A stretch of 64,000 bases of DNA from Marinomonas polaris DSM 16579. GTDB lineage: Bacteria > Pseudomonadota > Gammaproteobacteria > Pseudomonadales > Marinomonadaceae. Positions within the stretch are counted from its first letter, which is position 1. Every line of letters starts with the position of its first letter. The notes beneath the pieces were generated by a model. It was not told the origin of the DNA. It made no database searches and was given only the letters and a program-made list of their open reading frames with translations. The translations under genes were made by a program, and so were the position numbers. Below, piece by piece: positions 17,447 to 25,374 of this stretch. Location: positions 53,799 to 117,798 of the forward strand of contig NZ_FQVF01000017.1 in NCBI RefSeq assembly GCF_900129155.1, written 5' to 3'.

Positions 17447-17477
17447 AAAAAGGGTCACTTTGAAGTGACCCTTTTTT
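17447..17477. terminator. Bidirectional intrinsic terminator
   Basis: AAAAAGGGTCACTT and its complement enclose a two-base centre (TG), followed by a T-run. It lies between the convergent DsrE and AGCS symporter genes and can act on both strands. Confidence 0.85.
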
Positions 17478-17507
17478 ATATCAATTTTTTACTTAAAAGC
17501 TTAATGA

Positions 17508-19025
17508 CTATTTTTTGTCGGCAGCTTTTTCAGCTTGTTGCTTGTCGTAACGTTTTTCCCAGAACTCCGCGCCTTTGATACCAAGTGCTTTAGGGTTAAA
17601 GGTGTATTCAGTTACGCCAGATGCTTTTTGGTCTTCGTAATCACGCAATGCTTTCATGGTTGGTTTTGCCATGAAGAAGATAGTGATGATACCAACGATG
17701 TTTAACCAAGCCATTAAGCCTACGCCAACGTCACCTAGGTTCCAGATGTAACCTGCTGTATTAACTGTACCGTAAGCTACCATGAACATGATAAGCAGTT
17801 TTACGAAGGTTAGTGACACGTTGATGTTCAACGCACGACGTAGGTAAGCTACGTTAGTTTCAGCGATGTAGTAATACGCCAAAATAGTCGTGAATGCGAA
17901 GAAGAACAATGCGATGCCCACAAAGACTGGACCTGAACTACCAAATACGCTTGCCAATGCCATTTGAGTGAAGGCAGGAGACGCAATGATAGTAGAAGGA
18001 TCAACGTTTTGAACGATGAATTGACCGTCAGGCAAAGAGCCTTGGACGTTGTATTGTTGCGTGATCAAAATCATCAGAGCCGTAGCTGTACAGATGAATA
18101 GAGTATCAACGTAAACAGAGAAAGCTTGAACAAGACCTTGTTGTGCAGGGTGTTGAACTTCTGCCGCAGCGGCTGCATGAGGTCCAGTACCTTGACCGGC
18201 TTCGTTAGAGTAAACACCACGTTTTACACCCCAACCAATTGCCGCACCAAAACCTGCTTGTGCAGTGAATGCATCAGAGAAGATTAAGCCGAAAATACCT
18301 GGTACTTTATCTAGGTTTAGGAAAACAACGATCAACGCCATCACAATGTAACCAAGCGCCATGAATGGCACGATTATCTGAGTGAAGTTCGCGATACGTT
18401 TGATGCCACCAAAGATGATGAATGCCAAGACAACCAAGATAACAGCTAAGGCAACTAATTTAGTTGAACCTACGTCACCGAATGAGCTTGATACAACAAC
18501 ACCTTCGCCGAAGATTTGTACGACAGCGTTGCCAACAGAGTTTGCCTGAATGCCAGGTAAGAAAACACCACAAGCAAGAATAGATGACAAAGCAAATAAT
18601 ATGCCTAACCAACGCCAGCCAAGGCAGCGCTCGAAGTAATAAGCTGGACCACCACGGTATTGACCACCTTCGCTGACTTTATAAAGCTGACCTAAAGTGG
18701 ATTCCGCATAAGCCGTGCTTGCACCTAAGAAAGCAACGACCCACATCCAGAAAATCGCACCTGGACCACCAAAACCAATGGCCGCAGCAACACCTGCAAT
18801 GTTACCTGTACCAACACGACCAGATAGCGATACCGCGAGTGCTTGGAAAGAAGAAATGCCTTTGTCTGAATCGTTAGAATTGAACAAAAGCGAGCACATT
18901 TCTTTGAAATGACGAACTTGAGCAAAACGTGTAAGTATTGAATAAAACAAGCCCGCGCCTAAACATAGATAAATTAGGGCAGGGCTCCAAATGACTCCGT
19001 TTAAGAAATCAATGAATGCTTGCAT
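17508..19025 (-). CDS. Alanine/glycine:cation symporter (AGCS family)
   Basis: A 505-residue membrane protein with about 10-11 hydrophobic helices. LSGRVGTGNIAGVAAAIGFGGPGAIFWMW near residues 67-96 contains the conserved AGCS signature, and GWGVKRGVYSNEAGQGTGPHAAAAAE near 262 is the second family block. Such proteins import alanine or glycine with sodium. The C-terminal 35 residues are charged and cytoplasmic. The gene stands alone; no peptidase or alanine dehydrogenase is adjacent. The leader upstream (19026-19100) shows no clear regulator site. Confidence 0.92.
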   Translation of the reverse strand: MQAFIDFLNGVIWSPALIYLCLGAGLFYSILTRFAQVRHFKEMCSLLFNSNDSDKGISSFQALAVSLSGRVGTGNIAGVAAAIGFGGPGAIFWMWVVAFLGASTAYAESTLGQLYKVSEGGQYRGGPAYYFERCLGWRWLGILFALSSILACGVFLPGIQANSVGNAVVQIFGEGVVVSSSFGDVGSTKLVALAVILVVLAFIIFGGIKRIANFTQIIVPFMALGYIVMALIVVFLNLDKVPGIFGLIFSDAFTAQAGFGAAIGWGVKRGVYSNEAGQGTGPHAAAAAEVQHPAQQGLVQAFSVYVDTLFICTATALMILITQQYNVQGSLPDGQFIVQNVDPSTIIASPAFTQMALASVFGSSGPVFVGIALFFFAFTTILAYYYIAETNVAYLRRALNINVSLTFVKLLIMFMVAYGTVNTAGYIWNLGDVGVGLMAWLNIVGIITIFFMAKPTMKALRDYEDQKASGVTEYTFNPKALGIKGAEFWEKRYDKQQAEKAADKK

Positions 19026-19235
19026 AGATAGTCCTCGATAAGATTAGCTCTGAGAGCTTTTTTAGTTGTTGTATGGATACTAGAGTGCGGCGGTTGTGGG
19101 AATTGCCGCTGCCATTATGCGGAATGTTACCGTTGGAAATGTAAATTGCGCATGAAAAGTGCACTTAAGTGGGGCGAATTTAACATGAAAAAGAAATGAG
19201 ATCTATTTGTAAAAGATAGAAGGGGGATATTTCAC

Positions 19236-19272
19236 AAAAAAAATCCCGATGCAAAGATAGTTGCATCGGGAT
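19236..19272 (-). terminator. Intrinsic terminator of the tctC-tctAB operon
   Basis: Read on the minus strand, a perfect 12-base stem (ATCCCGATGCAA, six-base loop, TTGCATCGGGAT) is followed by a run of seven T residues. It stands 22 bases after the TctA-TctB stop codon. Confidence 0.9.
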
Positions 19273-19293
19273 AGGTTCTAGGCGCTGGAGTAC

Positions 19294-21264
19294 CTAGATA
19301 AAGGTTTTGATTGCGCTTAATAGATAGGGGTCAAAGAGACCTTCAGGGAAGTCTACATTCATCACTCTACCAATAGTGACTAAAAATATGACCAAGCAAA
19401 TAGCAATAGTCGTTGATTTTAGATAAGACGCTTTTGCTAAGAACTTCAAGAACAAGAGTGAAAATACAAAGGTTGTTGTAATGAAGCCAAACAAGTAATA
19501 CCCATAAGCAATGAAAAAGAAGCCAGCTATATATATCAAATTCATGGTGAGATCAGACGGAATTCTTGTGTGTTTTACTCTAATGTATTTACTCACAATC
19601 ATTACTACTGAAAACAAGATAATTGCTATGGCAATGATGGGAAATGCTTTTGTTAGCATGGATGAGTCCCAAACATTCACGAGAGCATAAATAGCACATA
19701 CGCTCATAATTGCGATTATCCCCCAATCTGCCAAAGAAACAGTTTTTACAATATTGTCTTTTTTAGTTTCTTGTGGCGTTGGTTCTGCTTTCACATCATT
19801 CTTCTGCTGCCTTTTTTTCAAAATAGGAGGTAGTACGAAACCAACAATAATGAGTGCGGCAATAGCAATTACTCCAGGACGTAAAAACCAAGAGTAACCG
19901 TAAAATTGGATGCTTTGGAAGAAGTAGTTCTCTGCTCCTGAAGATAATACAAAGCCAATTAAAAATGCCGGTCTAGGCCAATTCGCACCTTTCATCATGA
20001 CGCCGAGAGCTGCCACGACACCTAATAAAATAAAGTCACCTAAGCTTCGAGTTGCTTGATAGGCAGCAAACAAGATAAGGGTCAAAATAATAGGCGTAAG
20101 TACCGAAAATTTAATGTAAGTGAGTAGCGATATTGGACGTGTAAAACAAATACAGAATAATGCGCCCAGAATATTGGCAAGAGCAAGAGACCAAATAATC
20201 GTGTATGTCAGGTCAAGGTGAGTCGTTATCATTGATACGCCCGGTTGGATACCAAGCAATAACATACCGCCTAGAAAAACCGCCGCCGCGCCAGAACCAG
20301 GTACACCGAATAAAATGGTCGGAATCATGCTTCCTGATGCGCAGGCGTTATTGGCAGATTCAGGAGCGATGACACCACGAATATCACCTTTTCCAAATTG
20401 AGACGAGTCTTTACTAGAGTTGATGGCAAAGCTGTATGTCATCCAATCTACAACTGATCCACCTAGGCCTGGAATCGCGCCAATTAAACTCCCAAAGATA
20501 GAGGATTTACCAACCAGTGGAAGGTTAGCAAAAACATCTTTGAAGCCCTGCTTTAAGCCGTGACCAAGTTTATTTGGTGAAGAGGCAATTGCGCTATTTT
20601 TCACTAATAAGCTGATGATCTCAGGTAAAGCAAAAATCCCCAAACCAACCACAACTAATGGAATCCCGTCATACAGATAGTCGATATCTAGAGTGAAGCG
20701 GAACTCTCCTGTTGCTGGAGCTCCGCCAATAGCGCCTACCAAAAGACCAAATCCACAAGCTGCCAAGCCTTTGTAGACATTACCGCCCGAAAGAGCGGCG
20801 ACAACGCTTAGCCCTAACAGCGTAAGCATAAATAGCTCAGCCGAGGAGAAAGCCAAAACTACAGGTCGTGCGACGAGTATAAATACGCTTAATACAATTG
20901 CACCAACAACACCACCTATCATGGATGATAAGAAAGCGGCGGACAATGCGCGAGCCGCTTGCCCTTTTTTCGCTAAAGGAAAGCCATCCATAACCGTAGC
21001 TTGTGATGAACTTGAGCCGGGAATGCCCATCAAAACTGAGGTAAATGTATCCCCCGTTGGTATTACCGCAACGAGTCCCATCAGCATACCAAGACCAACG
21101 GAAGGTTCCATCCCATATAAAAAAGGTAAAAGTAAAGACATACCGGCGATGCCACCAAGTCCGGGAATAATGCCGACTACTAATCCAACTAAAACACCAG
21201 CAATTAGGTAGGTTAGATGGGTAACTGACATTATTTGATCCAGGGCGCTGAGGAACTCAATCAT
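19294..21264 (-). CDS. Tripartite tricarboxylate transporter permease, TctA-TctB fusion
   Basis: A 656-residue membrane protein. Residues 1 to about 490 are TctA, with the family blocks GIIPGLGGIAGMSLLLPF, GIPGSSSSQATVMDG and later IGAIPGLGGSVVDW and TILFGVPGSG. After a charged linker (KKRQQKNDVKAEPTPQ), residues about 510-655 form a four-helix TctB-like domain, normally a separate small protein. A fused permease therefore replaces tctA and tctB. It lies 23 bases after the tctC-like gene and works with it to import a carboxylate down an ion gradient. The neighbouring PrpF/GalD-type isomerase suggests an unsaturated tricarboxylate. Confidence 0.9.
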   Translation of the reverse strand: MIEFLSALDQIMSVTHLTYLIAGVLVGLVVGIIPGLGGIAGMSLLLPFLYGMEPSVGLGMLMGLVAVIPTGDTFTSVLMGIPGSSSSQATVMDGFPLAKKGQAARALSAAFLSSMIGGVVGAIVLSVFILVARPVVLAFSSAELFMLTLLGLSVVAALSGGNVYKGLAACGFGLLVGAIGGAPATGEFRFTLDIDYLYDGIPLVVVGLGIFALPEIISLLVKNSAIASSPNKLGHGLKQGFKDVFANLPLVGKSSIFGSLIGAIPGLGGSVVDWMTYSFAINSSKDSSQFGKGDIRGVIAPESANNACASGSMIPTILFGVPGSGAAAVFLGGMLLLGIQPGVSMITTHLDLTYTIIWSLALANILGALFCICFTRPISLLTYIKFSVLTPIILTLILFAAYQATRSLGDFILLGVVAALGVMMKGANWPRPAFLIGFVLSSGAENYFFQSIQFYGYSWFLRPGVIAIAALIIVGFVLPPILKKRQQKNDVKAEPTPQETKKDNIVKTVSLADWGIIAIMSVCAIYALVNVWDSSMLTKAFPIIAIAIILFSVVMIVSKYIRVKHTRIPSDLTMNLIYIAGFFFIAYGYYLFGFITTTFVFSLLFLKFLAKASYLKSTTIAICLVIFLVTIGRVMNVDFPEGLFDPYLLSAIKTFI

Positions 21265-21287
21265 TAATAATCACTCCTAATTTAAAA

Positions 21288-22370
21288 CTACAGCTTGTAA
21301 TCAAATTTCGTTTTTAGCCAATCGGAAATCCAAGTGTACAACTCAGGAGAAACGGTAATGGCATCGCTAAGATATTGAGCGGCATCAATACCTACAATGT
21401 TTTCATAAGGCCCTACTTGTATCTCTGAATCCTTTATAAAGGCAGGATCTTGTAGCATCTGTTTAACAGCTTTTTGATATGTCTGAATAATGTCATTTGG
21501 TGTGTCAGCAGGTATGAAGATCACCTTTTGAAAGGCAAATCCAGCCGCTAAGAATTTTTTATAAGCCGTGTATTCCATACCAGATGGTTGTTTACCAAAT
21601 TTTTTGAAATAGACTTCTTCAAATGTCGGAAGGTCTGCAAAAGCAGGGTCTCTAACGATTTCGCCCTTATTATTTAGAATACCTAATGAAAATAGTGGAA
21701 CTGCTTTTTTATTATCAACAAGATCAACGACAGAGCTTAAGTAGGCAGAAGACGTTTGAAAATCTATTTTTGCTTCACCTCGCTCAAATGCAAGACGGCC
21801 AGCACCGCGGCTTTTCATACCAAAAACAGGCTTTATATCAAGCCCTAGCATTTCGAAAGCCAAAAAGACCGGTAACTCCAACCCTGTTGGGCTTTGAGAG
21901 CCAAAAGGTAACGTAACACCATTTAATTTAGTAATATCATTCGCTGAGGCTACTCCAAGATCTGGTTGTACGTAGACAACTCCGCCTGTAGGGCTAGCCA
22001 TCAACGGAATCCATTTATCAAAGTTATAGCGAACACGTTTATCCCCTAACATGAATGGATACAGTGTTGATGCTGAGGTTCCTAGGATATCCTCACCATT
22101 ACTCTTTGCTCGTTGAAAAAATAGATTTGTGCCTGTGATTGAGCCTCCACCAGGTTGGTTTTTTATAACCACTGTTGGGTTTCCTGGTAGGCTTTTAGTT
22201 AAATGGGGTGCAACAAAGCGAGCCCAAACATCGGTGCCGCCACCGACCCCAAATGGAATCGTCCAGTTAATGGTTGACGGAAGTTCAGTATCTTGTGCTT
22301 TTGTGGGTAACGCCAATAGGCAACCAAAAGTTAAGACAGAAACCCCTAAGAGCTTAGAAAGTTTTTTCAT
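21288..22370 (-). CDS. Tripartite tricarboxylate transporter solute-binding protein (TctC/Bug)
   Basis: A 360-residue periplasmic protein with a clear signal peptide (MKKLSKLLGVSVLTFGCLLA, cleaved after about TKA). The mature part has Bug-family blocks: IPFGVGGGTDVWAR near residue 40, where main-chain groups clamp a carboxylate, and VVIKNQPGGGSITGTN. It is slightly longer than most Bug proteins (about 300-330), and LPFGSQSPTGLELP replaces the usual loop. ATG 22370 follows AAGGTG by seven bases, which is better than the GTG nine bases upstream. It delivers its ligand to the TctA-TctB permease encoded immediately downstream. Confidence 0.88.
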   Translation of the reverse strand: MKKLSKLLGVSVLTFGCLLALPTKAQDTELPSTINWTIPFGVGGGTDVWARFVAPHLTKSLPGNPTVVIKNQPGGGSITGTNLFFQRAKSNGEDILGTSASTLYPFMLGDKRVRYNFDKWIPLMASPTGGVVYVQPDLGVASANDITKLNGVTLPFGSQSPTGLELPVFLAFEMLGLDIKPVFGMKSRGAGRLAFERGEAKIDFQTSSAYLSSVVDLVDNKKAVPLFSLGILNNKGEIVRDPAFADLPTFEEVYFKKFGKQPSGMEYTAYKKFLAAGFAFQKVIFIPADTPNDIIQTYQKAVKQMLQDPAFIKDSEIQVGPYENIVGIDAAQYLSDAITVSPELYTWISDWLKTKFDYKL

Positions 22371-22431
22371 TGAATTCACCTTTCTTGTTTTTATGAATGT
22401 TTAATACGTTTATTATTTTTTGTATTGATAG

Positions 22432-23493
22432 TTAATTAAGATAAACCGTACCTGAAAGTATTTTTCTTGCTGTACGGATTACCGATACACTATTTAACGC
22501 TGATAAATTGTCTTCCTTGCGTTGAGCGCTAAGCTCGATCTTTCCTGAAGGGTGTTCAAGGGTGAAATGGGACTCGGAGTCTTTATCACCAATGAGTTTT
22601 GAGGCTACGGTTCCTGGAAGGCAACACGCAGTCACAATAGCGATACTTCCCGTAACGGCTAATGATTTATGGCATTTATGTGGGACAAAGTAGCGAGCAT
22701 TGATGGTTCCATCAAAACGAGCTGGAGAAAGTAAAATAGGCTTAGGTATCACAGAGTCTGAAACATTCCCCATACCCATTAGCTCACCTGCCTGAAGGCG
22801 AATAACTTCTAAACGAGTCATAAACTCAATATCGTTATCTAGCTCTGCTGGCGTTTCATAGCCGGTTTTTCCAAGATCACTTGCTTGGATTAAAACAACT
22901 GGTGTCGCAGCATCAATACAAGTAACTTCTACCGAATCGATAATGTTCAGAGCACTACCAGTGGGTAATAACTTACCTGTTTTTGCGCCCTCTACATTCA
23001 AAAATGTTAACTGAATTGGGGCGCCAGGCGAGTTCGTACCGCTAATAATAGTATTTCCGGTATATTCTACTTTGCCTTGAGGAGTTTGTACTGTTGAATG
23101 AATAATCTTTCCGGTGTTTAGATTATGAATGCGTACCGTCGTCGTTCCTTCGCTAGCCGGGAATAAGCCAGTTTCTATGGCGTAAGGCGCAACACCAGCA
23201 AGCATATTTCCGCAGTTTGGCGCAAAGTCTACAGTTTTCTCTACTATGCCTACTTGAGCAAATAAATAATCAACATCCGCATCTGGGTGAGTTGAAGCGC
23301 CAACCATCGCCACTTTGCTTGTTAAGCTATTTCCTCCACCAATGCCATCAAGTTGAAGTTCATGGCCGGATCCCATAATTTTTAACAAAACATCTGCACA
23401 GGCATTCCGGTCTTGAGGAAGATCGGAGATCTGTAAATAGGGCCCTCTAGAGGTGCCGCCGCGCATGATGATGCAAGATATGGTTTGTGACAT
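22432..23493 (-). CDS. PrpF/GalD-type isomerase (4-oxalomesaconate tautomerase-like)
   Basis: A 353-residue protein of the PrpF family. MRGGTSRGPYL at the start, the cysteine in FAPNCGNMLAGV near residue 95, and the HKSLAVTGSIAIVTACCLPGT segment near 275 are family motifs. PrpF isomerises methylaconitates, and GalD tautomerises 4-oxalomesaconate in gallate breakdown. The substrate cannot be settled here, because no gallate dioxygenase, hydratase or methylcitrate gene is in the window. It is the first gene of the tct cluster, divergent from a LysR-type regulator. Genomic context points to an unsaturated tri- or dicarboxylate imported by the Tct system. Confidence 0.8.
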   Translation of the reverse strand: MSQTISCIIMRGGTSRGPYLQISDLPQDRNACADVLLKIMGSGHELQLDGIGGGNSLTSKVAMVGASTHPDADVDYLFAQVGIVEKTVDFAPNCGNMLAGVAPYAIETGLFPASEGTTTVRIHNLNTGKIIHSTVQTPQGKVEYTGNTIISGTNSPGAPIQLTFLNVEGAKTGKLLPTGSALNIIDSVEVTCIDAATPVVLIQASDLGKTGYETPAELDNDIEFMTRLEVIRLQAGELMGMGNVSDSVIPKPILLSPARFDGTINARYFVPHKCHKSLAVTGSIAIVTACCLPGTVASKLIGDKDSESHFTLEHPSGKIELSAQRKEDNLSALNSVSVIRTARKILSGTVYLN

Positions 23494-23551
23494 TGTGATA
23501 AACCTTTGTTGTTGTAATAGCTTGTAGCTAAAGTCTCACAATCTATATTCG

Positions 23552-23564
23552 TGCATCAAATGCA
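23552..23564. promoter_or_regulatory. LysR-type T-N11-A box in divergent promoter region
   Basis: TGCAT-CAA-ATGCA is a perfect 5-base dyad with a three-base centre and fits the T-N11-A rule for LysR-family binding sites. It lies midway between the isomerase gene and the regulator gene. A wider pair, CATCAA at 23554-23559 and TTGATG near 23579-23584, might form an additional half-site. Confidence 0.5.
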
Positions 23565-23610
23565 AAGATACGTCATAATTGATGTGTAAAACGAATCAAT
23601 TGGAGTGGCA

Positions 23611-24507
23611 ATGCATCAAATAGAATTTAAAGATTTGGTTATCTTCATACGTATTGCGGAGACAGGAAATTTTCATGATGCCGCTGAATTAACCTTTTTA
23701 TCTCAACCTGCTTTGAGCCGGAGAATGCAGAAATTAGAGGCTATTTTAGGTACTCAATTATTTGAACGAACGACTCGAAAAACTTGGCTAACCTCTGTGG
23801 GGCGTGAGTTTTTGCCAAAAGCTCGTCGTATGGTAGAGGAATTTGAGCTGTCTGTTTTAGGCATAAAAGACATGGCTTCTCAGCAGAAAGGCAAAGTCAC
23901 TATTGCCTGTATCCCCACTGCTGCATTTTATTTTTTGCCCAGTGTTATTAATGTTTTTAACGAACGTTATCCAGGGATTCGCATTCAAATTTTAGACGAA
24001 AGTGCCAATCATGGTTTGGAGTCGGTTATTCGCGGAGATGCGGATTTTGGTATAAATATGGCTATAGCTCAGCATCCAGAAGTGTCTTTTACGCCGCTTC
24101 TCGATGATCCATTTGTGGTTTGTTTACGCAAAGATCACCCATTATGTGAGTTAGATGAAGTCTCATGGACGGATATGGAGCCGTATAAATTAATTAGTGT
24201 TGGACGTGCCAGTGGTAACCGAATTTTGTTGGATAAATCCTTAGCAAGAGATCAAGTGCAGCTGAACAGTTTTTACGAAGTCCAACATCTTTCTACGTCG
24301 CTCGGTTTGGTGGAAATGGGGCTAGGTATATCTATTGTTCCCAAATTGGCTATGCCATTAAGTAGCGCATCAGTACTGACTTCTAGGCCGCTCAAAGGCA
24401 AAAAAATTGATCGTTCAATTGGACTTGTAAAGCGAAGCTCTACATCGGTTTCTCCCGCGGCGGATCTATTTATTAATATCCTGTTGGAGCGCTGGTCGGT
24501 TAATTAA
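23611..24507 (+). CDS. LysR-type transcriptional regulator
   Basis: A 298-residue LTTR. The winged HTH covers residues 1-60 (FIRIAETGNFHDAAELTFLSQPALSRRMQKLE), followed by a linker helix and a two-lobed effector domain with a substrate-binding fold. ATG 23611 is used because GGAG stands five bases ahead; the GTG at 23605 overlaps that site. Divergence from the isomerase and tct genes, with a T-N11-A box between, makes it their likely regulator, probably answering to the imported acid or a derivative. No second target is visible. Confidence 0.9.
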   Translation: MHQIEFKDLVIFIRIAETGNFHDAAELTFLSQPALSRRMQKLEAILGTQLFERTTRKTWLTSVGREFLPKARRMVEEFELSVLGIKDMASQQKGKVTIACIPTAAFYFLPSVINVFNERYPGIRIQILDESANHGLESVIRGDADFGINMAIAQHPEVSFTPLLDDPFVVCLRKDHPLCELDEVSWTDMEPYKLISVGRASGNRILLDKSLARDQVQLNSFYEVQHLSTSLGLVEMGLGISIVPKLAMPLSSASVLTSRPLKGKKIDRSIGLVKRSSTSVSPAADLFINILLERWSVN

Positions 24508-24636
24508 CTTACGATCAAAGCATGAGGCACTTTAAAAAAGCTAGAGAACTAAACTTAGGGTATTTTAAATAATACAGCTAGTATGGTGTTTCAGTTTAAT
24601 AGCGTTTGCTATTTCCGTGCATCACCTAGGACTTAT

Positions 24637-25302
24637 ATGTCTCATTTTCGCGTCCGTTATCAAACTCTTGAGTTTGATAAGACCGATATCCATGTGCGAA
24701 CACTGCGTGATAATCAAGAGTTTTCAGATGATGATAATATTGCGTTAAATCTTGGTATCTCATCTGCGGTATGGCCTTTGTTTGGTGTGATTTGGCCATC
24801 TGGTGAAGTGCTTGCACACCTGATGTTTGAGCATAAAATCGATGGTTTAAAAATATTAGAAGTTGGCTGTGGTATTGGGCTTGCAAGCCTTGTATTGAAT
24901 CATAGATTGGCCAATATTACGGCAACGGATTATCACCCTGAAGCAGGCAATTTCCTTAAGCAAAATACGCTTTTGAATGGCGATCAGCCTATACCTTTTA
25001 TAAGGGCGAGCTGGCAAGACGCAAGCACAGACTTAGGCAAATACGACTGTATTATCGGTAGTGATATTTTGTATGAACGTTTTCATGTTGATCTATTATC
25101 CGCTTTTATTGAAAAACACGCTGCGGCAAATTGTTTGGTTTTGCTGGTGGATCCGGGTCGGGGTCACCATGCTCCTTTCAGTAAAAAAATGGTTCTTTTG
25201 GGATATTCTCATCATCAACGAAAACCAGATGCTACAAATTACCTATCTTCGCCTTTTAAAGGGCAAATTTTGACGTATCAGAAGGGTATTGCAGGGATTT
25301 AA
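24637..25302 (+). CDS. Class I SAM methyltransferase, lysine methyltransferase-like
   Basis: A 221-residue Rossmann-fold methyltransferase. Motif I is LEVGCGIGLASLVL, TATDYHP provides the acidic residue that holds the ribose, and IIGSDILYERFHVDLL resembles motif IV of the Nnt1/METTL (Methyltransf_16) family, where many members methylate lysines of proteins such as EF-Tu or ETF-beta. The target here is unknown. ATG 24637 is preceded five bases upstream by AGGA; a longer frame from 24583 has no such site. The gene ends against a likely shared terminator before the convergent envelope transferase gene. Confidence 0.8.
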   Translation: MSHFRVRYQTLEFDKTDIHVRTLRDNQEFSDDDNIALNLGISSAVWPLFGVIWPSGEVLAHLMFEHKIDGLKILEVGCGIGLASLVLNHRLANITATDYHPEAGNFLKQNTLLNGDQPIPFIRASWQDASTDLGKYDCIIGSDILYERFHVDLLSAFIEKHAAANCLVLLVDPGRGHHAPFSKKMVLLGYSHHQRKPDATNYLSSPFKGQILTYQKGIAGI

Positions 25303-25334
25303 AGTCGCTTGCTTTGAGGCATTCTCTAAATATA

Positions 25335-25363
25335 AAAAAGCCGAGTTTTCGCTCTGCATTTTT
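25335..25363. terminator. Probable bidirectional terminator
   Basis: AAAAAGCCGAG, loop TTTTC, GCTCTGCATTTTT form a stem with one mismatch and a bulge, flanked by A- and T-runs. It sits between convergent genes, the methyltransferase and the LTA-synthase-like gene. The imperfect stem lowers confidence. Confidence 0.5.
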
Positions 25364-25374
25364 ATGACCATGAC

